Part shown: piece by piece, positions 55,027-63,208 of the stretch
How positions within the stretch are numbered: the stretch's first letter is position 1
Layout: each line of letters opens with the position of its first letter
From: Niveibacterium terrae
Lineage (GTDB): Bacteria > Pseudomonadota > Gammaproteobacteria > Burkholderiales > Rhodocyclaceae
Length of the DNA stretch: 64,000 nt
Direction: 5' to 3'
NCBI RefSeq assembly: GCF_048213115.1
Contig: NZ_CP172404.1
Coordinates: 3,596,001 to 3,660,000, forward strand
The notes under the pieces: generated by a model
The model's database searches: none
Seen by the model: only the letters and a program-made list of their open reading frames with translations
Told to the model about the DNA's origin: nothing
Translations under genes and position numbers: made by a program

Positions 55027-55101
55027 GGTCCCATCGTCTAACGGTTAGGACGCTGGCCTCTCACGCCGGAAATAGGGGTTCGATACCCCTTGGGACTACC
55101 A
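55027..55101 (+). tRNA. tRNA-Glu, anticodon CUC
   Basis: A 75-base tRNA with encoded CCA. The acceptor stem GGTCCCA/TGGGACT has a G1-U72 wobble. The anticodon stem CTGGC/GCCGG closes the loop CTCTCAC, giving CUC, which reads GAG. The T arm is AGGGGTTCGATACCCCT. It follows gltX, the gene for its own synthetase. Confidence 0.95.
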
Positions 55102-55253
55102 GCGCTTTCGACACCTGTCGGACGCGCTACAGATCGCACAAAGCGACCCGCTTACGATCTGATCAGAACGCCTATCCTCTCTGCGCGAAGTCGCGGCAAC
55201 TGCGACCGATCAACCGTCAAGCGGATCCGAATCACCTTTTTCGGATCAAAAGC

Positions 55254-55730
55254 ATGGAATATGCGATCCGGCCTGCGACGATAGCCGATTTTCAGACCAT
55301 CCTTTCCTGGATCACCTCCGCTGAGACATTGAAACTCTGGGGCGGCCCTTCCCTGTCCTTTCCGCCTGCGATCGACCGAAGCTGGCGTGAGATTGAGGCG
55401 GGTCCGGAGAACGCTTTCGTCCTTGTCGATCAGCAAGGCCTCGTCGTGGGCTTTGGACAAACGCTCCTGCGCGAACCCGATGCCGTCCATCTCGGCAGGA
55501 TCATTGTTGCGCCGACCCGCAGAGGGCAAGGCGTAGGGCGTCATCTGTGCAAGGCGCTGTTGCAACTCGCCCTTGAACGTCAGCATCCCTCCCGGATTAC
55601 ACTCAACGTCTACAGGGAAAACGCTTCTGCTTTATCCCTCTATACAGCCCTGGGTTTTGTGCTGAGCACCGAGGATCCGGAGAAGATGTCCTGCTCCATG
55701 TACCTGACCCCCTCAGCGATCACCTGTTGA
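55254..55730 (+). CDS. GNAT-family N-acetyltransferase
   Basis: A 158-residue GNAT acetyltransferase. The acetyl-CoA motif A is RIIVAPTRRGQGVGRHL (about residues 82-98), and the C-terminal motif B is NASALSLYTALGF. The RimI-like layout leaves the substrate (protein N-terminus, antibiotic or metabolite) open. No ribosome site precedes the ATG; instead a 7-base-pair hairpin (GATCCGA/TCGGATC at 55224-55247) lies just upstream. Composition is as AT-rich as glnS and gltX, so it may belong to the same block. It lies downstream of tRNA-Glu. Confidence 0.85.
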   Translation: MEYAIRPATIADFQTILSWITSAETLKLWGGPSLSFPPAIDRSWREIEAGPENAFVLVDQQGLVVGFGQTLLREPDAVHLGRIIVAPTRRGQGVGRHLCKALLQLALERQHPSRITLNVYRENASALSLYTALGFVLSTEDPEKMSCSMYLTPSAITC

Positions 55731-55732
55731 TT

Positions 55733-55773
55733 CCCGGCGAGCTCTGGTCTGACACAGGCCAGAGCTCGCCGGG
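55733..55773. terminator. perfect 15-bp hairpin between convergent genes
   Basis: CCCGGCGAGCTCTGG (55733-55747) is the exact reverse complement of 55759-55773, with an 11-base loop. It fills the gap between the GNAT stop and the EmrB stop and would serve as a terminator in both directions, although no U-tract is present. Confidence 0.7.
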
Positions 55774-57303
55774 TCAGTGCACCGCCGACGCGTCGATCGC
55801 GCGAGCCGGTCGCGGCGCCAGCCAGATGCTCAGCGCGGCCACGCCGAGAACCGTCGCGAGCAGCATCAGCAGCTGATTGGTCGCGAGCATCACGCTCTGG
55901 CTGTGCACCAGATAGTCGAGGGAATCGATGATGCCCGGCTGCTGCATCGCCTGGGCCGGAATGGCGTCGCCGGCCCTGTCCATCGTCGCGACCAGATCGG
56001 CGTGGTTAAGCTTGATCTTGTCCTCCCACAGCGTGCTGACCATCGAGGTCGCAATCGCGCCCGCCAGGGTCCGCAGGAAATTCATCAACCCCGCAGCCGA
56101 GTTGGTCTCCTTCTCATCGACCGCGGCGAGCGCGACACTCATCAGCGGCACGAAGAAGAAGGGCATGCCGATTCCCATCACCAGCAGCGGCAGCGAAACA
56201 CTCCAGAAGTCCATGTCGGTGTTGCCGAAGGCCCGCCAGAAAGTGACCACGCCCATCCAGGCCACGCCGAAGAACACCAAGCGGCGCGAGTCGAGCTTCT
56301 CGGACATCACCGCGGCCAGCGGCGCGAGGAAGATCGCCAACACGCCGCTCCAGGCGACCGCCAGCCCGGACCAGGTCGCCGTGTAGCCCATGAAGTTCTG
56401 CAGCCACAAGGGCGTCAGCACGTTGATGCCGAAGAAGGCGCCGAAGGCCAGGACCAGGGTCAGCAAGCTCATCGAATAGCCGCGATGGCGGAAGACGCGC
56501 AGATCGACGACCGGATCGTGGTGGGTCAGCTCCCAGATCAGGAAAGCGGCAAAGCCGATCGCCGCGATGATCGCGAGCACGACGATGTAGGTCGAGGAGA
56601 ACCAGTCCTTGTCCTTGCCTTCGTCGATCATGATCTGCAGCGCGCTGACCCAGACGATCAGCAAGCCCAGACCGACCTTGTCGATCGGCGCGCGGACGAG
56701 CGCGGACTCGTAGCGCTTGAGCAGCCCCCAGGCGAACCAGCCGCCCGCCAGCGCGATCGGCACGTTGAGGAAGAAGACCCAGGACCACGAGACCTGGTCG
56801 CACATATAGCCGCCGACGATGGGCCCGAGGATGGGCGCGATCAGCGTCGTCATCGACCACAGCGCGGTCGCCGCGGCGGCCTTGCTCTTCGGGAAGATCT
56901 GCAGCAACAGGGTCTGCGACAGCGGCATCAGCGGTCCGCCGGACAGCCCTTGCAGCACGCGAGCGAGCAACAGCATGCCGATCGAACCGGAGAGGCCGCA
57001 CAGCGTCGAGAACACGCCGAACAAGACCATCGAGGTCGAAAACACCCGCACCGCGCCGAAGCGATTGGCCAGCCAGCCGGTCAAAGGCACCGAGATCGCC
57101 TCGGCCACCGCATAGGCGGTGATGACCCAGGTGCCCTGGCTGCTGGTGACCGCCAGCGCGCCGGCGATCGTCGGCACGGCCACGTTGGTGATCGTCATGT
57201 TGAGCACGGCGATGAAGTTGCCGGCGGCCAGCAGCAGCGCGGCCACCCACAGCATGCCCCCTTGCAGGGGCTGCTCACCGTTGGGAAGAAGGGCCTGCTT
57301 CAT
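55774..57303 (-). CDS. emrB: EmrB/QacA-type DHA2 multidrug efflux pump
   Basis: A 509-residue, fourteen-helix MFS pump of the inner membrane, the energised part of a tripartite efflux system. Seen: NMTITNVAVPTIAGAL in helix 1, GTWVITAYAVAEAISVPLTGWL as in EmrB in helices 2-3, LQGLSGGPLMPLSQTLL in helix 4 and ILGPIVGGYM in helix 5. The start at 57303 follows AGGCC; it is 10 bases downstream of emrA. The operon also has an outer-membrane factor gene and a divergent TetR regulator. Confidence 0.93.
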   Translation of the reverse strand: MKQALLPNGEQPLQGGMLWVAALLLAAGNFIAVLNMTITNVAVPTIAGALAVTSSQGTWVITAYAVAEAISVPLTGWLANRFGAVRVFSTSMVLFGVFSTLCGLSGSIGMLLLARVLQGLSGGPLMPLSQTLLLQIFPKSKAAAATALWSMTTLIAPILGPIVGGYMCDQVSWSWVFFLNVPIALAGGWFAWGLLKRYESALVRAPIDKVGLGLLIVWVSALQIMIDEGKDKDWFSSTYIVVLAIIAAIGFAAFLIWELTHHDPVVDLRVFRHRGYSMSLLTLVLAFGAFFGINVLTPLWLQNFMGYTATWSGLAVAWSGVLAIFLAPLAAVMSEKLDSRRLVFFGVAWMGVVTFWRAFGNTDMDFWSVSLPLLVMGIGMPFFFVPLMSVALAAVDEKETNSAAGLMNFLRTLAGAIATSMVSTLWEDKIKLNHADLVATMDRAGDAIPAQAMQQPGIIDSLDYLVHSQSVMLATNQLLMLLATVLGVAALSIWLAPRPARAIDASAVH

Positions 57304-57313
57304 CGCAAAGGCC

Positions 57314-58462
57314 TCACTTGCCGGAACGGGTATCGATGCGCGCATCCATCGACAGGCCGACCTGCAGCGGGTGCGCCTTCAGATCGGCGGGGTCGATATC
57401 GATGCGCACCGGCAGGCGCTGCACCACCTTGATCCAGTTGCCGGTCGCGTTCTGCGCCGGAATCGTCGAGAAAGCCGCCCCCGTTCCGCCGGAGAAACCC
57501 GCCACGGTGCCGCGGTAGCTGACCTTGTCGCCGTAGATGTCCGCGTGCAGTTCAGCCTTCTGGCCGATCCGCACATTCTCGAGCTGCACTTCCTTGAAGT
57601 TGGCGTCGACGTGCATCCGGTCCACCGGCACCACGGTCAGCAGCGGCGCGCCGGCCTGCACGCGCTGGCCGACCTGGACCTGGCGCTTCGCAACGACACC
57701 ATCGACCGGAGCGCGGACGACGGTGCGCGCCAGATCGACGCGCGCCTGATCGCGCCGGGCGCGCGCCAGCGCCACTTCGGGGTTGTTCTCGGTCGAGCTG
57801 TTGTCGATCAATACCGCATTGGCTTCGCGCGAGCCGATCGCGGCGGCGCGGTTGGCGCGGGCCTGGGCCGAGCCGGCGCGGGCCACCTCGAGATTGGCCT
57901 TTGCGGTCGCGAACGCGTTCTGGGCCCGGGTCAGCTCGTCCCCCGAAACCGAGCCGGTGCCGGCCAGCGCCTCGCGGCGCTTCAGGTCGATCTGGGCGCG
58001 CTCGAAATCGGCTTCGGCCGCCTGGAGCTGGGCTGCGGCGCGCCCCTGATCCGCTTCGCGGCTGGCGATCTGCGCGCTCAGCCCTTCGTCGTTGGCGTGG
58101 AAGCCGCGCACGCGGCGCACGGCGCTGGCGTATCCGGCTTCGGCCTGGGCCAGAGCGAGGCGGGCATCGGTATCGTCGATGACGACCAGCGCGTCCCCTT
58201 TCCTGACCGCCTGGGTATCGACTACCTTGACCTCGCGCACGGTGCCGCCCACCGACGGCGTGACCTGGGCGATCTCGACCGCGGCATAGGCGTTGTCGGT
58301 GCTGACGAAGTGCGACGCATACAGGCTCCAGTAGGAGCCATAGCCGATTCCGGCTGCGACGACGACGGCGCCCAGGGCGAGGAAGAGCTTGCGGCGGTGC
58401 GGGCTGGTCTGAGCCTCGACGGCGGCAACGGCGGAGGCTTCGATGCTTGAAATTTGCGACAT
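57314..58462 (-). CDS. emrA: EmrA-type membrane fusion (HlyD) protein
   Basis: A 382-residue periplasmic adaptor. One N-terminal membrane helix (about 25-45) is followed by the biotinyl-lipoyl half TPSVGGTVREVKVVDTQAVRKGD, a long helical hairpin (about 95-205) rich in Ala and Gln, the second lipoyl half VRAPVDGVVAKRQVQVGQRV, and the beta-barrel part. It bridges the EmrB pump to the outer-membrane channel. The gene lies between the outer-membrane factor and emrB. Confidence 0.94.
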   Translation of the reverse strand: MSQISSIEASAVAAVEAQTSPHRRKLFLALGAVVVAAGIGYGSYWSLYASHFVSTDNAYAAVEIAQVTPSVGGTVREVKVVDTQAVRKGDALVVIDDTDARLALAQAEAGYASAVRRVRGFHANDEGLSAQIASREADQGRAAAQLQAAEADFERAQIDLKRREALAGTGSVSGDELTRAQNAFATAKANLEVARAGSAQARANRAAAIGSREANAVLIDNSSTENNPEVALARARRDQARVDLARTVVRAPVDGVVAKRQVQVGQRVQAGAPLLTVVPVDRMHVDANFKEVQLENVRIGQKAELHADIYGDKVSYRGTVAGFSGGTGAAFSTIPAQNATGNWIKVVQRLPVRIDIDPADLKAHPLQVGLSMDARIDTRSGK

Positions 58463-58495
58463 GTTGATTTCCTTTGGAACGAATTCGGGACTGGG

Positions 58496-59965
58496 TCAGG
58501 ACTTATCGGAGCGGAAGCCGCCGCCGAGCGCGCGCGCCATCGCCACATCGATGCTGAAGGCGCGCGACTGCAGATCGCTCAGCTGGCGCTGACTCGCGAG
58601 CAGCGCGTCCTCGGCGGTCAGCACGTCGAGGTAGTTCGAGAGCCCGCCGTCGTAGCGATTGCGGGCGATCTGCCAGGCTTCGCGAGCCGCTGCGACAGCC
58701 GCCTGGCAACGGTCGAGCTGCCCCGCCAGAGCGCGCCAGCTGACCGCCGAGTCGGCGACTTCGTGCAGCGCTTCGGTCACCGTGGCCTCGTAATTCGCGA
58801 CCGCCTCGTCGTAGTCGGCGCGCCGCCCCTTGACCTGCGCCTTGAGCCGACCACCGTTGAAGATCGGCAGCGAGATCGCCGGACCGACGCTGCCGATGTC
58901 CGAACCGGACTTGAAGAGCTTGTCCAGGCCCAGCGACTGCACGCCGATGAAGGCCGACAGGTTCACGTTCGGATAGAACTCGGCACGGGCAGCATCGATA
59001 CGCTTGGCGGCCGCTTCGGCGCGCAGACGCGCGGCGACGACATCGGGGCGGCGCCCCAGCAGGTTCAGCGCGAGCTTCTCGGGCAGGCCCGGAGCCCGGT
59101 CGAGCTTGATCGTCGGGCGCGCGATCGCCAGCCCGCGATCCGGTCCGGCCCCGAGCAGCGCGGCGATGCGGTTGCGCAGCAGCGCGATCTGCTCATCCGC
59201 GGCCAGCAGCTCGCCCTGCGCGCCCGCCATCCGGGAATCGGCCTGCCTGACGCTGCCCAGCGTCTCCAGCCCGTTGGCGTAGCGCTGATGGAACAGCGCG
59301 CAGGTCTTGCTGCGCACCTCGACCGCGGCGGCGGCGGTATCGCGCGCAGCGTGGAGTCGGGCCAGCTCCGCGTAGGCGCTGGCCACCGAGGTGCTCAGCA
59401 TCAGCCTCGCCTGGGCGGCGTCCGCGGCGACGGCGTGACGCTCGGATGTCGCGGCGGCCAGCGCGGCGCGGTTGCGTCCCCAGAAGTCCAGCTCCCAGCT
59501 GAAGTCCAGAGTCATCCGGCCATAGTCTTTCCAGCCGTCGGGCAGCGCCGAGCGAGGCATCAGCAGGTTGTAGCTCTGCTTGGCCTCCTCGGCCGACGCA
59601 TTCGCGCTGACTTGCGGCCCCGTCGCGGAATCGGCCGTCTGCACGCCGGCTTCAGCGCGACGCAGTCTGGCCTCGGCCGCGCGCAGGCTGGGCGAGCCCG
59701 CGAGCGCATCGTCGATCAACGCGTCGAGCTGGGCATCCCCATAGCTTTGCCACCAGCGCTCGGGCAGCCAGGCCTGTTCCGGCGCGGCGAGGCTCTGGCT
59801 GGCCTCCCACTTTTCCGCGGATTTGATCTGGGGCATCGCTCCCAGCTCGGGCATCTGTGCGCAGGCGGCGAGGGTCAGCAGCCCGACCATCAGCAGCGAT
59901 GTGCGCAAGCGGGGGAAGGGACTGGAATCGATCTGGAACGGAAGACGGGGGAGCGGCTGGGACAC
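58496..59965 (-). CDS. NodT-family outer-membrane efflux lipoprotein
   Basis: A 489-residue RND-type outer-membrane factor (OprM/NodT group). The signal peptide ends in the lipobox LAACA near residue 35. It has two repeated TolC-fold halves with helical hairpins (SLRAAEARLRRAEAG and VVAARLRAEAAAKRIDAARAEFYP) and the NLSAFIG and GGLSNYLDVLTAEDAL segments. It forms the exit duct for the EmrAB pump. The start is a GTG at 59965 after AAGGATC. It is the first gene of the efflux operon and is divergent from the TetR gene. Confidence 0.94.
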   Translation of the reverse strand: MSQPLPRLPFQIDSSPFPRLRTSLLMVGLLTLAACAQMPELGAMPQIKSAEKWEASQSLAAPEQAWLPERWWQSYGDAQLDALIDDALAGSPSLRAAEARLRRAEAGVQTADSATGPQVSANASAEEAKQSYNLLMPRSALPDGWKDYGRMTLDFSWELDFWGRNRAALAAATSERHAVAADAAQARLMLSTSVASAYAELARLHAARDTAAAAVEVRSKTCALFHQRYANGLETLGSVRQADSRMAGAQGELLAADEQIALLRNRIAALLGAGPDRGLAIARPTIKLDRAPGLPEKLALNLLGRRPDVVAARLRAEAAAKRIDAARAEFYPNVNLSAFIGVQSLGLDKLFKSGSDIGSVGPAISLPIFNGGRLKAQVKGRRADYDEAVANYEATVTEALHEVADSAVSWRALAGQLDRCQAAVAAAREAWQIARNRYDGGLSNYLDVLTAEDALLASQRQLSDLQSRAFSIDVAMARALGGGFRSDKS

Positions 59966-59980
59966 TGCGAGGATCCTTTA

Positions 59981-60046
59981 CGAAACAGTACCGTACAGTT
60001 TCGCATTGACAGCATTTGCCGGTCAAGCAAAACTGTACGGGTCTGT
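59981..60046. promoter_or_regulatory. palindromic operators in the tetR-efflux intergenic region
   Basis: A 23-base near-palindrome (59981-60003; arms CGAAAC and GTTTCG with central GTAC repeats, only 3 positions unmatched) lies just upstream of the efflux operon. A second copy with the same AAACTGTACGG half begins at 60030 and is degenerate in its right arm. Both are likely TetR-family dimer sites for the divergent regulator. Confidence 0.72.
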
Positions 60047-60066
60047 CTCAAAGCAATGGGTTAAGA

Positions 60067-60666
60067 ATGCGCATCAAGACTGAATCGCGCCGCCAGGCCA
60101 TCCTCGATGTCGCCCGCGCGGTATTCCAGGAGCACGGCTTCAACGGCGCATCGATGTCCGAGATCTCGGCGCGCGTCGGCGGCTCAAAAGCGACGCTGTA
60201 CCGCTACTTCACGTCCAAGGACGAGCTGTTCGTCGAAGTCATGCGCCAGTACGCCGAAGACCTGATGCGCGACATCTTCGAAGAACTCGATGCCTCGGCC
60301 GAGCTGCCAGCCAGCCTGCAGAGATTCGGCGAGCGCTTCCTCGACGCGACCTCCCGGCCAGGACTGATCAGCGCCTTCCGGAACGTCTATGCCGAAAGCG
60401 GCAAGAGCAGCGTGGGGCGCCTGTTCTATGAGCGCGGACCGCTCGAAGGCCTGCAACAGCTCGCCCGTTACCTGCAGGATTGCATCGCGAGGGGCAAGCT
60501 GCGCAGCACCGACCCCACGATCGCGGCCCAGCACCTGTTCGCGCTGCTCAGGGCCGAAAACGTGGAACAGCTCCTGCTCGGCGTCCAGGACACGCTGCCC
60601 GCCGAGGACATCCCGGCCATCGTCGCGCGGGCGGTCGACGTCTTCCTGAAGGCCTACGCACCATAA
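60067..60666 (+). CDS. TetR-family repressor of the Emr-type efflux operon
   Basis: A 199-residue TetR/AcrR-type regulator. The N-terminal helix-turn-helix is GASMSEISARVGGSKATLYRYFTSKDELF (positions about 28-57 in two parts). The remaining residues are an all-helical ligand domain of the TetR_C type seen in efflux repressors. The ATG at 60067 is preferred over an in-frame upstream start inside the operators. It is divergent from the three-gene efflux operon and shares the operator region, so it likely represses that operon and itself. Confidence 0.92.
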   Translation: MRIKTESRRQAILDVARAVFQEHGFNGASMSEISARVGGSKATLYRYFTSKDELFVEVMRQYAEDLMRDIFEELDASAELPASLQRFGERFLDATSRPGLISAFRNVYAESGKSSVGRLFYERGPLEGLQQLARYLQDCIARGKLRSTDPTIAAQHLFALLRAENVEQLLLGVQDTLPAEDIPAIVARAVDVFLKAYAP

Positions 60667-60773
60667 AGCGCTTAAGCTCCTCTTCATTCTCCTTAATGCC
60701 CGCGTAATGGAGACCCTCGCAGAATGCAGTCGTGCACTCGCTGACGAAGTGCCAATCTCCCAGGAGCATGAAC

Positions 60774-60974
60774 ATGAAAAAGCTGATCGCCGCCCTCTCC
60801 GCCCTGACCTTTGCCGCTGGCGTCCTCGCCGCCGAAGCCCCTGCCGCCCCGACCGGTTCGGCTCCCGCCGTGAAGAGCGCGAAGACCGCCACGACCACGG
60901 TCAAGAAGGCGCACAAGAAGGCCCCGAAGAAGTCCAAGCAAGCTCCGGCGGTCGGAGGCTCCGCAGCGAAGTAA
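60774..60974 (+). CDS. small exported basic protein, Lys/Ala/Pro-rich
   Basis: A 66-residue protein with a signal peptide (KKLIAALSALTFAAGVLAA) and a mature part of about 45 residues rich in Lys, Ala, Thr and Pro (KTATTTVKKAHKKAPKKSK). It resembles the small acid-resistance-type or histone-H1-like secreted peptides of unclear role. AGGAG lies 7 bases before the ATG at 60774, and a strong terminator follows, so it forms its own short transcript. Confidence 0.75.
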   Translation: MKKLIAALSALTFAAGVLAAEAPAAPTGSAPAVKSAKTATTTVKKAHKKAPKKSKQAPAVGGSAAK

Positions 60975-61003
60975 GCCCCACCGCAGCTTCGTTTCTGTGC
61001 AGG

Positions 61004-61032
61004 GCCGGATCCGCCGAAGATCCGGCTTTTTC
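61004..61032 (+). terminator. rho-independent terminator after the small secreted protein gene
   Basis: An eight-base-pair stem GCCGGATC/GATCCGGC with a 7-base loop is followed by TTTTTCTT. The insertion sequence left end begins at the next base. Confidence 0.85.
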
Positions 61033-62088
61033 TTGGCTATGTCCCTGAAGTGTGTTGCGGGGCGGGCTATGCTGAAGGCATCCTCCGGACACGGAGTCGG
61101 ATCATGGATGCCCAAGCCTTTCGTCACTGGCTCAAGCGGGCCTGCGAGCTGACGCCCCGCCAGAGGCAGTGCCTGTTCCGGACGCTCGCCCTCCCCACAA
61201 GCCCGCTCGGCAAGGGCTCGGCTGCGGCACCGCCCGAGCTTCCGGATCTGCCCGGCTGCCCCCACTGCCATGCCGAAGCGGGCAATCTCAGGCCTTGGGG
61301 ATTCACGCGCGGCCTGGCGCGCTACCGTTGCCAATGCTGCCAGCGAACCTGCACGGCGCTGACGGGCTCTTCTCTGGCGCGGCTCCAGCACCCGGAAAAA
61401 TGGAGCGCTTACGCCCAGGCCTTGATCGACGGTCTGTCCGTGCGCGCCGCCGCCCAGCTCTGCGGCCTCAGCAAGAACACGTCCTTCCTCTGGCGGCATC
61501 GCTTCCTGGCGCTGATCGCCGAACACCGCGATGCGCATGAAGCCGGGATCGTCGAGGCGGGTGAAACCTTCTTCCGCGAATCCTTCAAGGGCCAGCGGCA
61601 CATCCCGCGCCCGGCCCATCAGCGCGGCGCACTGGGTAAAGCGCCGGACACGGACGCCGCGCCGATCCCGGTGCTGGTGGTTCGCGACCGCTCGGGGCAT
61701 ACGGCGGACTTCAAACTGGACAGGCTCGATGCGGCGCAGCTCGCCGAACGGTTGAAACCGCTGGTGGATGCCGATGTGCTGCTGTGCACCGATAACGCAG
61801 CCGCCTATGCCGGTTTCGCCCGCGCGGCACAGCTCACGCATGTCGCGGTGCCAGCGCAGACAGGGGGGCGCAGCCAGGGCGGTGCGTATCACATCCAGAA
61901 CGTCAGCGCCTATCACGGCCGGCTGAAGAACTGGATGGGGCGTTTCCACGGCGTGGCCACGCACTACTTGGACCACTATCTGGGCTGGCGCCGCATGCTC
62001 GAACGCTACGGCGACGCGATCACCCCGCAGCAATGCCTCGACGAGGCGCTCGGCCGAGGGATGCAACACGACTTGGGGACATAGCCAA
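61033..62088 (+). mobile_element. IS1595-family insertion sequence
   Basis: A roughly 1.06-kb element. The terminal inverted repeats are 61033-61057 and 62064-62088: both begin TTGGCTATGTCCC and both reach GTGTTG, with 3-4 differences between. One transposase gene fills the interior. No 8-base target duplication is apparent on either side, which suggests age, rearrangement or a mis-drawn boundary. The element sits right after a terminator. Confidence 0.85.
61104..62084 (+). CDS. IS1595-family transposase, catalytic Asp replaced
   Basis: A 326-residue transposase of the IS1595 (ISXO2-like DDE) family. The N-terminal zinc ribbon is CPHCH...CQCC (residues about 52-82), and a helix-turn-helix lies near 110-130. 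In the catalytic core the first acidic motif, normally EADETFF, reads EAGETFF: Gly153 (GGT at 61560-61562) replaces Asp (one base from GAT). The second Asp is in LLCTDNAAAY and the final motif in HIQNVSAYHGRLK. The reading frame is otherwise intact and ends inside the right inverted repeat. The protein is probably inactive. Confidence 0.9.
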   Translation: MDAQAFRHWLKRACELTPRQRQCLFRTLALPTSPLGKGSAAAPPELPDLPGCPHCHAEAGNLRPWGFTRGLARYRCQCCQRTCTALTGSSLARLQHPEKWSAYAQALIDGLSVRAAAQLCGLSKNTSFLWRHRFLALIAEHRDAHEAGIVEAGETFFRESFKGQRHIPRPAHQRGALGKAPDTDAAPIPVLVVRDRSGHTADFKLDRLDAAQLAERLKPLVDADVLLCTDNAAAYAGFARAAQLTHVAVPAQTGGRSQGGAYHIQNVSAYHGRLKNWMGRFHGVATHYLDHYLGWRRMLERYGDAITPQQCLDEALGRGMQHDLGT

Positions 62089-62161
62089 TCCTTGGGAGAC
62101 GACGGTCGTGGCGCGCGCATCCGGGTTAAAGTTGAGCCTTCTCCCCCCTTTGCCCGATGCA

Positions 62162-63208
62162 ATGCGCCTCTTCCCGATCCCCCTGCTGAGGCTGACCGGT
62201 CTCGGCCTCTTGCTGATGCTCGCCGCCTGCGCCCGCCCGGGCGCGCACCACGAGGAATCCTATGTGTTCGGCACCCGGGTCGAGATCACGACCTGGGGCG
62301 TCGAGGAAGCGAAGGCCACGAAGGCCGTCGGCGCTGTGCTGCGCGAATTCGACCGGCTGCACCGCGCGATCCACGCCTGGGAGCCCTCCGAACTGACAGC
62401 GGTGAACAGCGCGATCGCCCAGGGACGCGCGGCGACCGTGTCGCCCGAACTGGCGGGAATGCTCGCCGAAGCGAAAGAGATGGCGGCCCGCGGCGACTAT
62501 CTGTTCGACCCGGCCATCGGCGGCCTGATCGGCCTCTGGGGTTTTCAGAACGATCACTTCGAGGCGCGGCTGCCCGCGCCCGAGGCGGTCGAGAAGCTGC
62601 TCAAGGCCCATCCGAGCATGGCCGACGTCGACGTCGTCGGCCATCAGGTCAGCAGCCGCAACCCGGCCGTCAAGATCGACCTGGGCGGTTTCGCGAAGGG
62701 CTGGGCGCTGGACCGGGCCGTGACGATCCTGCGCGCGAACGGCGTCGACAATGCGTTGGTCAACATCGGCGGCAACCTGATCGCGCTCGGTTCGAAGGAC
62801 GGCACGCCGTGGCGCGTCGGCATCCAGCATCCGCGCCGGGGGGGCGCACTGGCGACGCTGAACCTGAAGGACGGCGAAGCGATCGGCACCTCGGGCGACT
62901 ATCAACGCTTCTTCGACCTGGGCGGCGAGCGCTACTGCCACCTGCTCGATCCGCGCAGCGGCCGCCCGGCCCGGGGAACCGAAAGCCTGAGCATCCTGAT
63001 CACCGCGCAGAAGAGAGCCGGAACGCTGTCCGATGCGTCGAGCAAACCCGCCTTCATCGACGCCGCGCACTGGCGGCAGAGGCTCAAGGCCTATGGCATC
63101 GCCAACGCGCTGAGGGTCGACGCCCGCGGCAACATCGAAGTCACCGCCGCGATGGCCAGGCGGGTCGAGTTTGGCCCCGACCTGCCCAAGCCACGCATCC
63201 TTGATTAG
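62162..63208 (+). CDS. apbE: FAD:protein FMN transferase ApbE
   Basis: A 348-residue lipoprotein (lipobox LAACA near residue 21) of the ApbE/Ftp family, which attaches FMN to threonine residues of redox proteins such as NqrB/C and RnfD/G in the periplasm. Seen: FGTRVEITTWG, the FAD/Mg2+-binding DPAIGGLIGLWGF, KIDLGGFAKGWALD, and the metal site ALVNIGGNLIALG with the late TSGDYQRFFDLGGERYCHLLDPRSG. It starts 74 bases after the insertion sequence. Its stop overlaps that of the convergent ldhA (TTAG at 63205-63208). Confidence 0.94.
   Translation: MRLFPIPLLRLTGLGLLLMLAACARPGAHHEESYVFGTRVEITTWGVEEAKATKAVGAVLREFDRLHRAIHAWEPSELTAVNSAIAQGRAATVSPELAGMLAEAKEMAARGDYLFDPAIGGLIGLWGFQNDHFEARLPAPEAVEKLLKAHPSMADVDVVGHQVSSRNPAVKIDLGGFAKGWALDRAVTILRANGVDNALVNIGGNLIALGSKDGTPWRVGIQHPRRGGALATLNLKDGEAIGTSGDYQRFFDLGGERYCHLLDPRSGRPARGTESLSILITAQKRAGTLSDASSKPAFIDAAHWRQRLKAYGIANALRVDARGNIEVTAAMARRVEFGPDLPKPRILD

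Noticed and set aside
53177..55101. tRNA genes as attachment sites of an integrative element
   Set aside because: No integrase, no excisionase and no direct repeat of a tRNA 3' end could be found in the window, so an integrative element is not supported even though composition is unusual.
55777..57432. 551-codon open frame on the plus strand
   Set aside because: Antisense shadow of emrB and emrA; rich in His, Arg and Gln with no recognisable domain.
61025..62100. 8-base target duplication of the insertion sequence
   Set aside because: Flanks next to the inverted repeats (CTTTTTC on the left, TCCTTGGG on the right) do not match.
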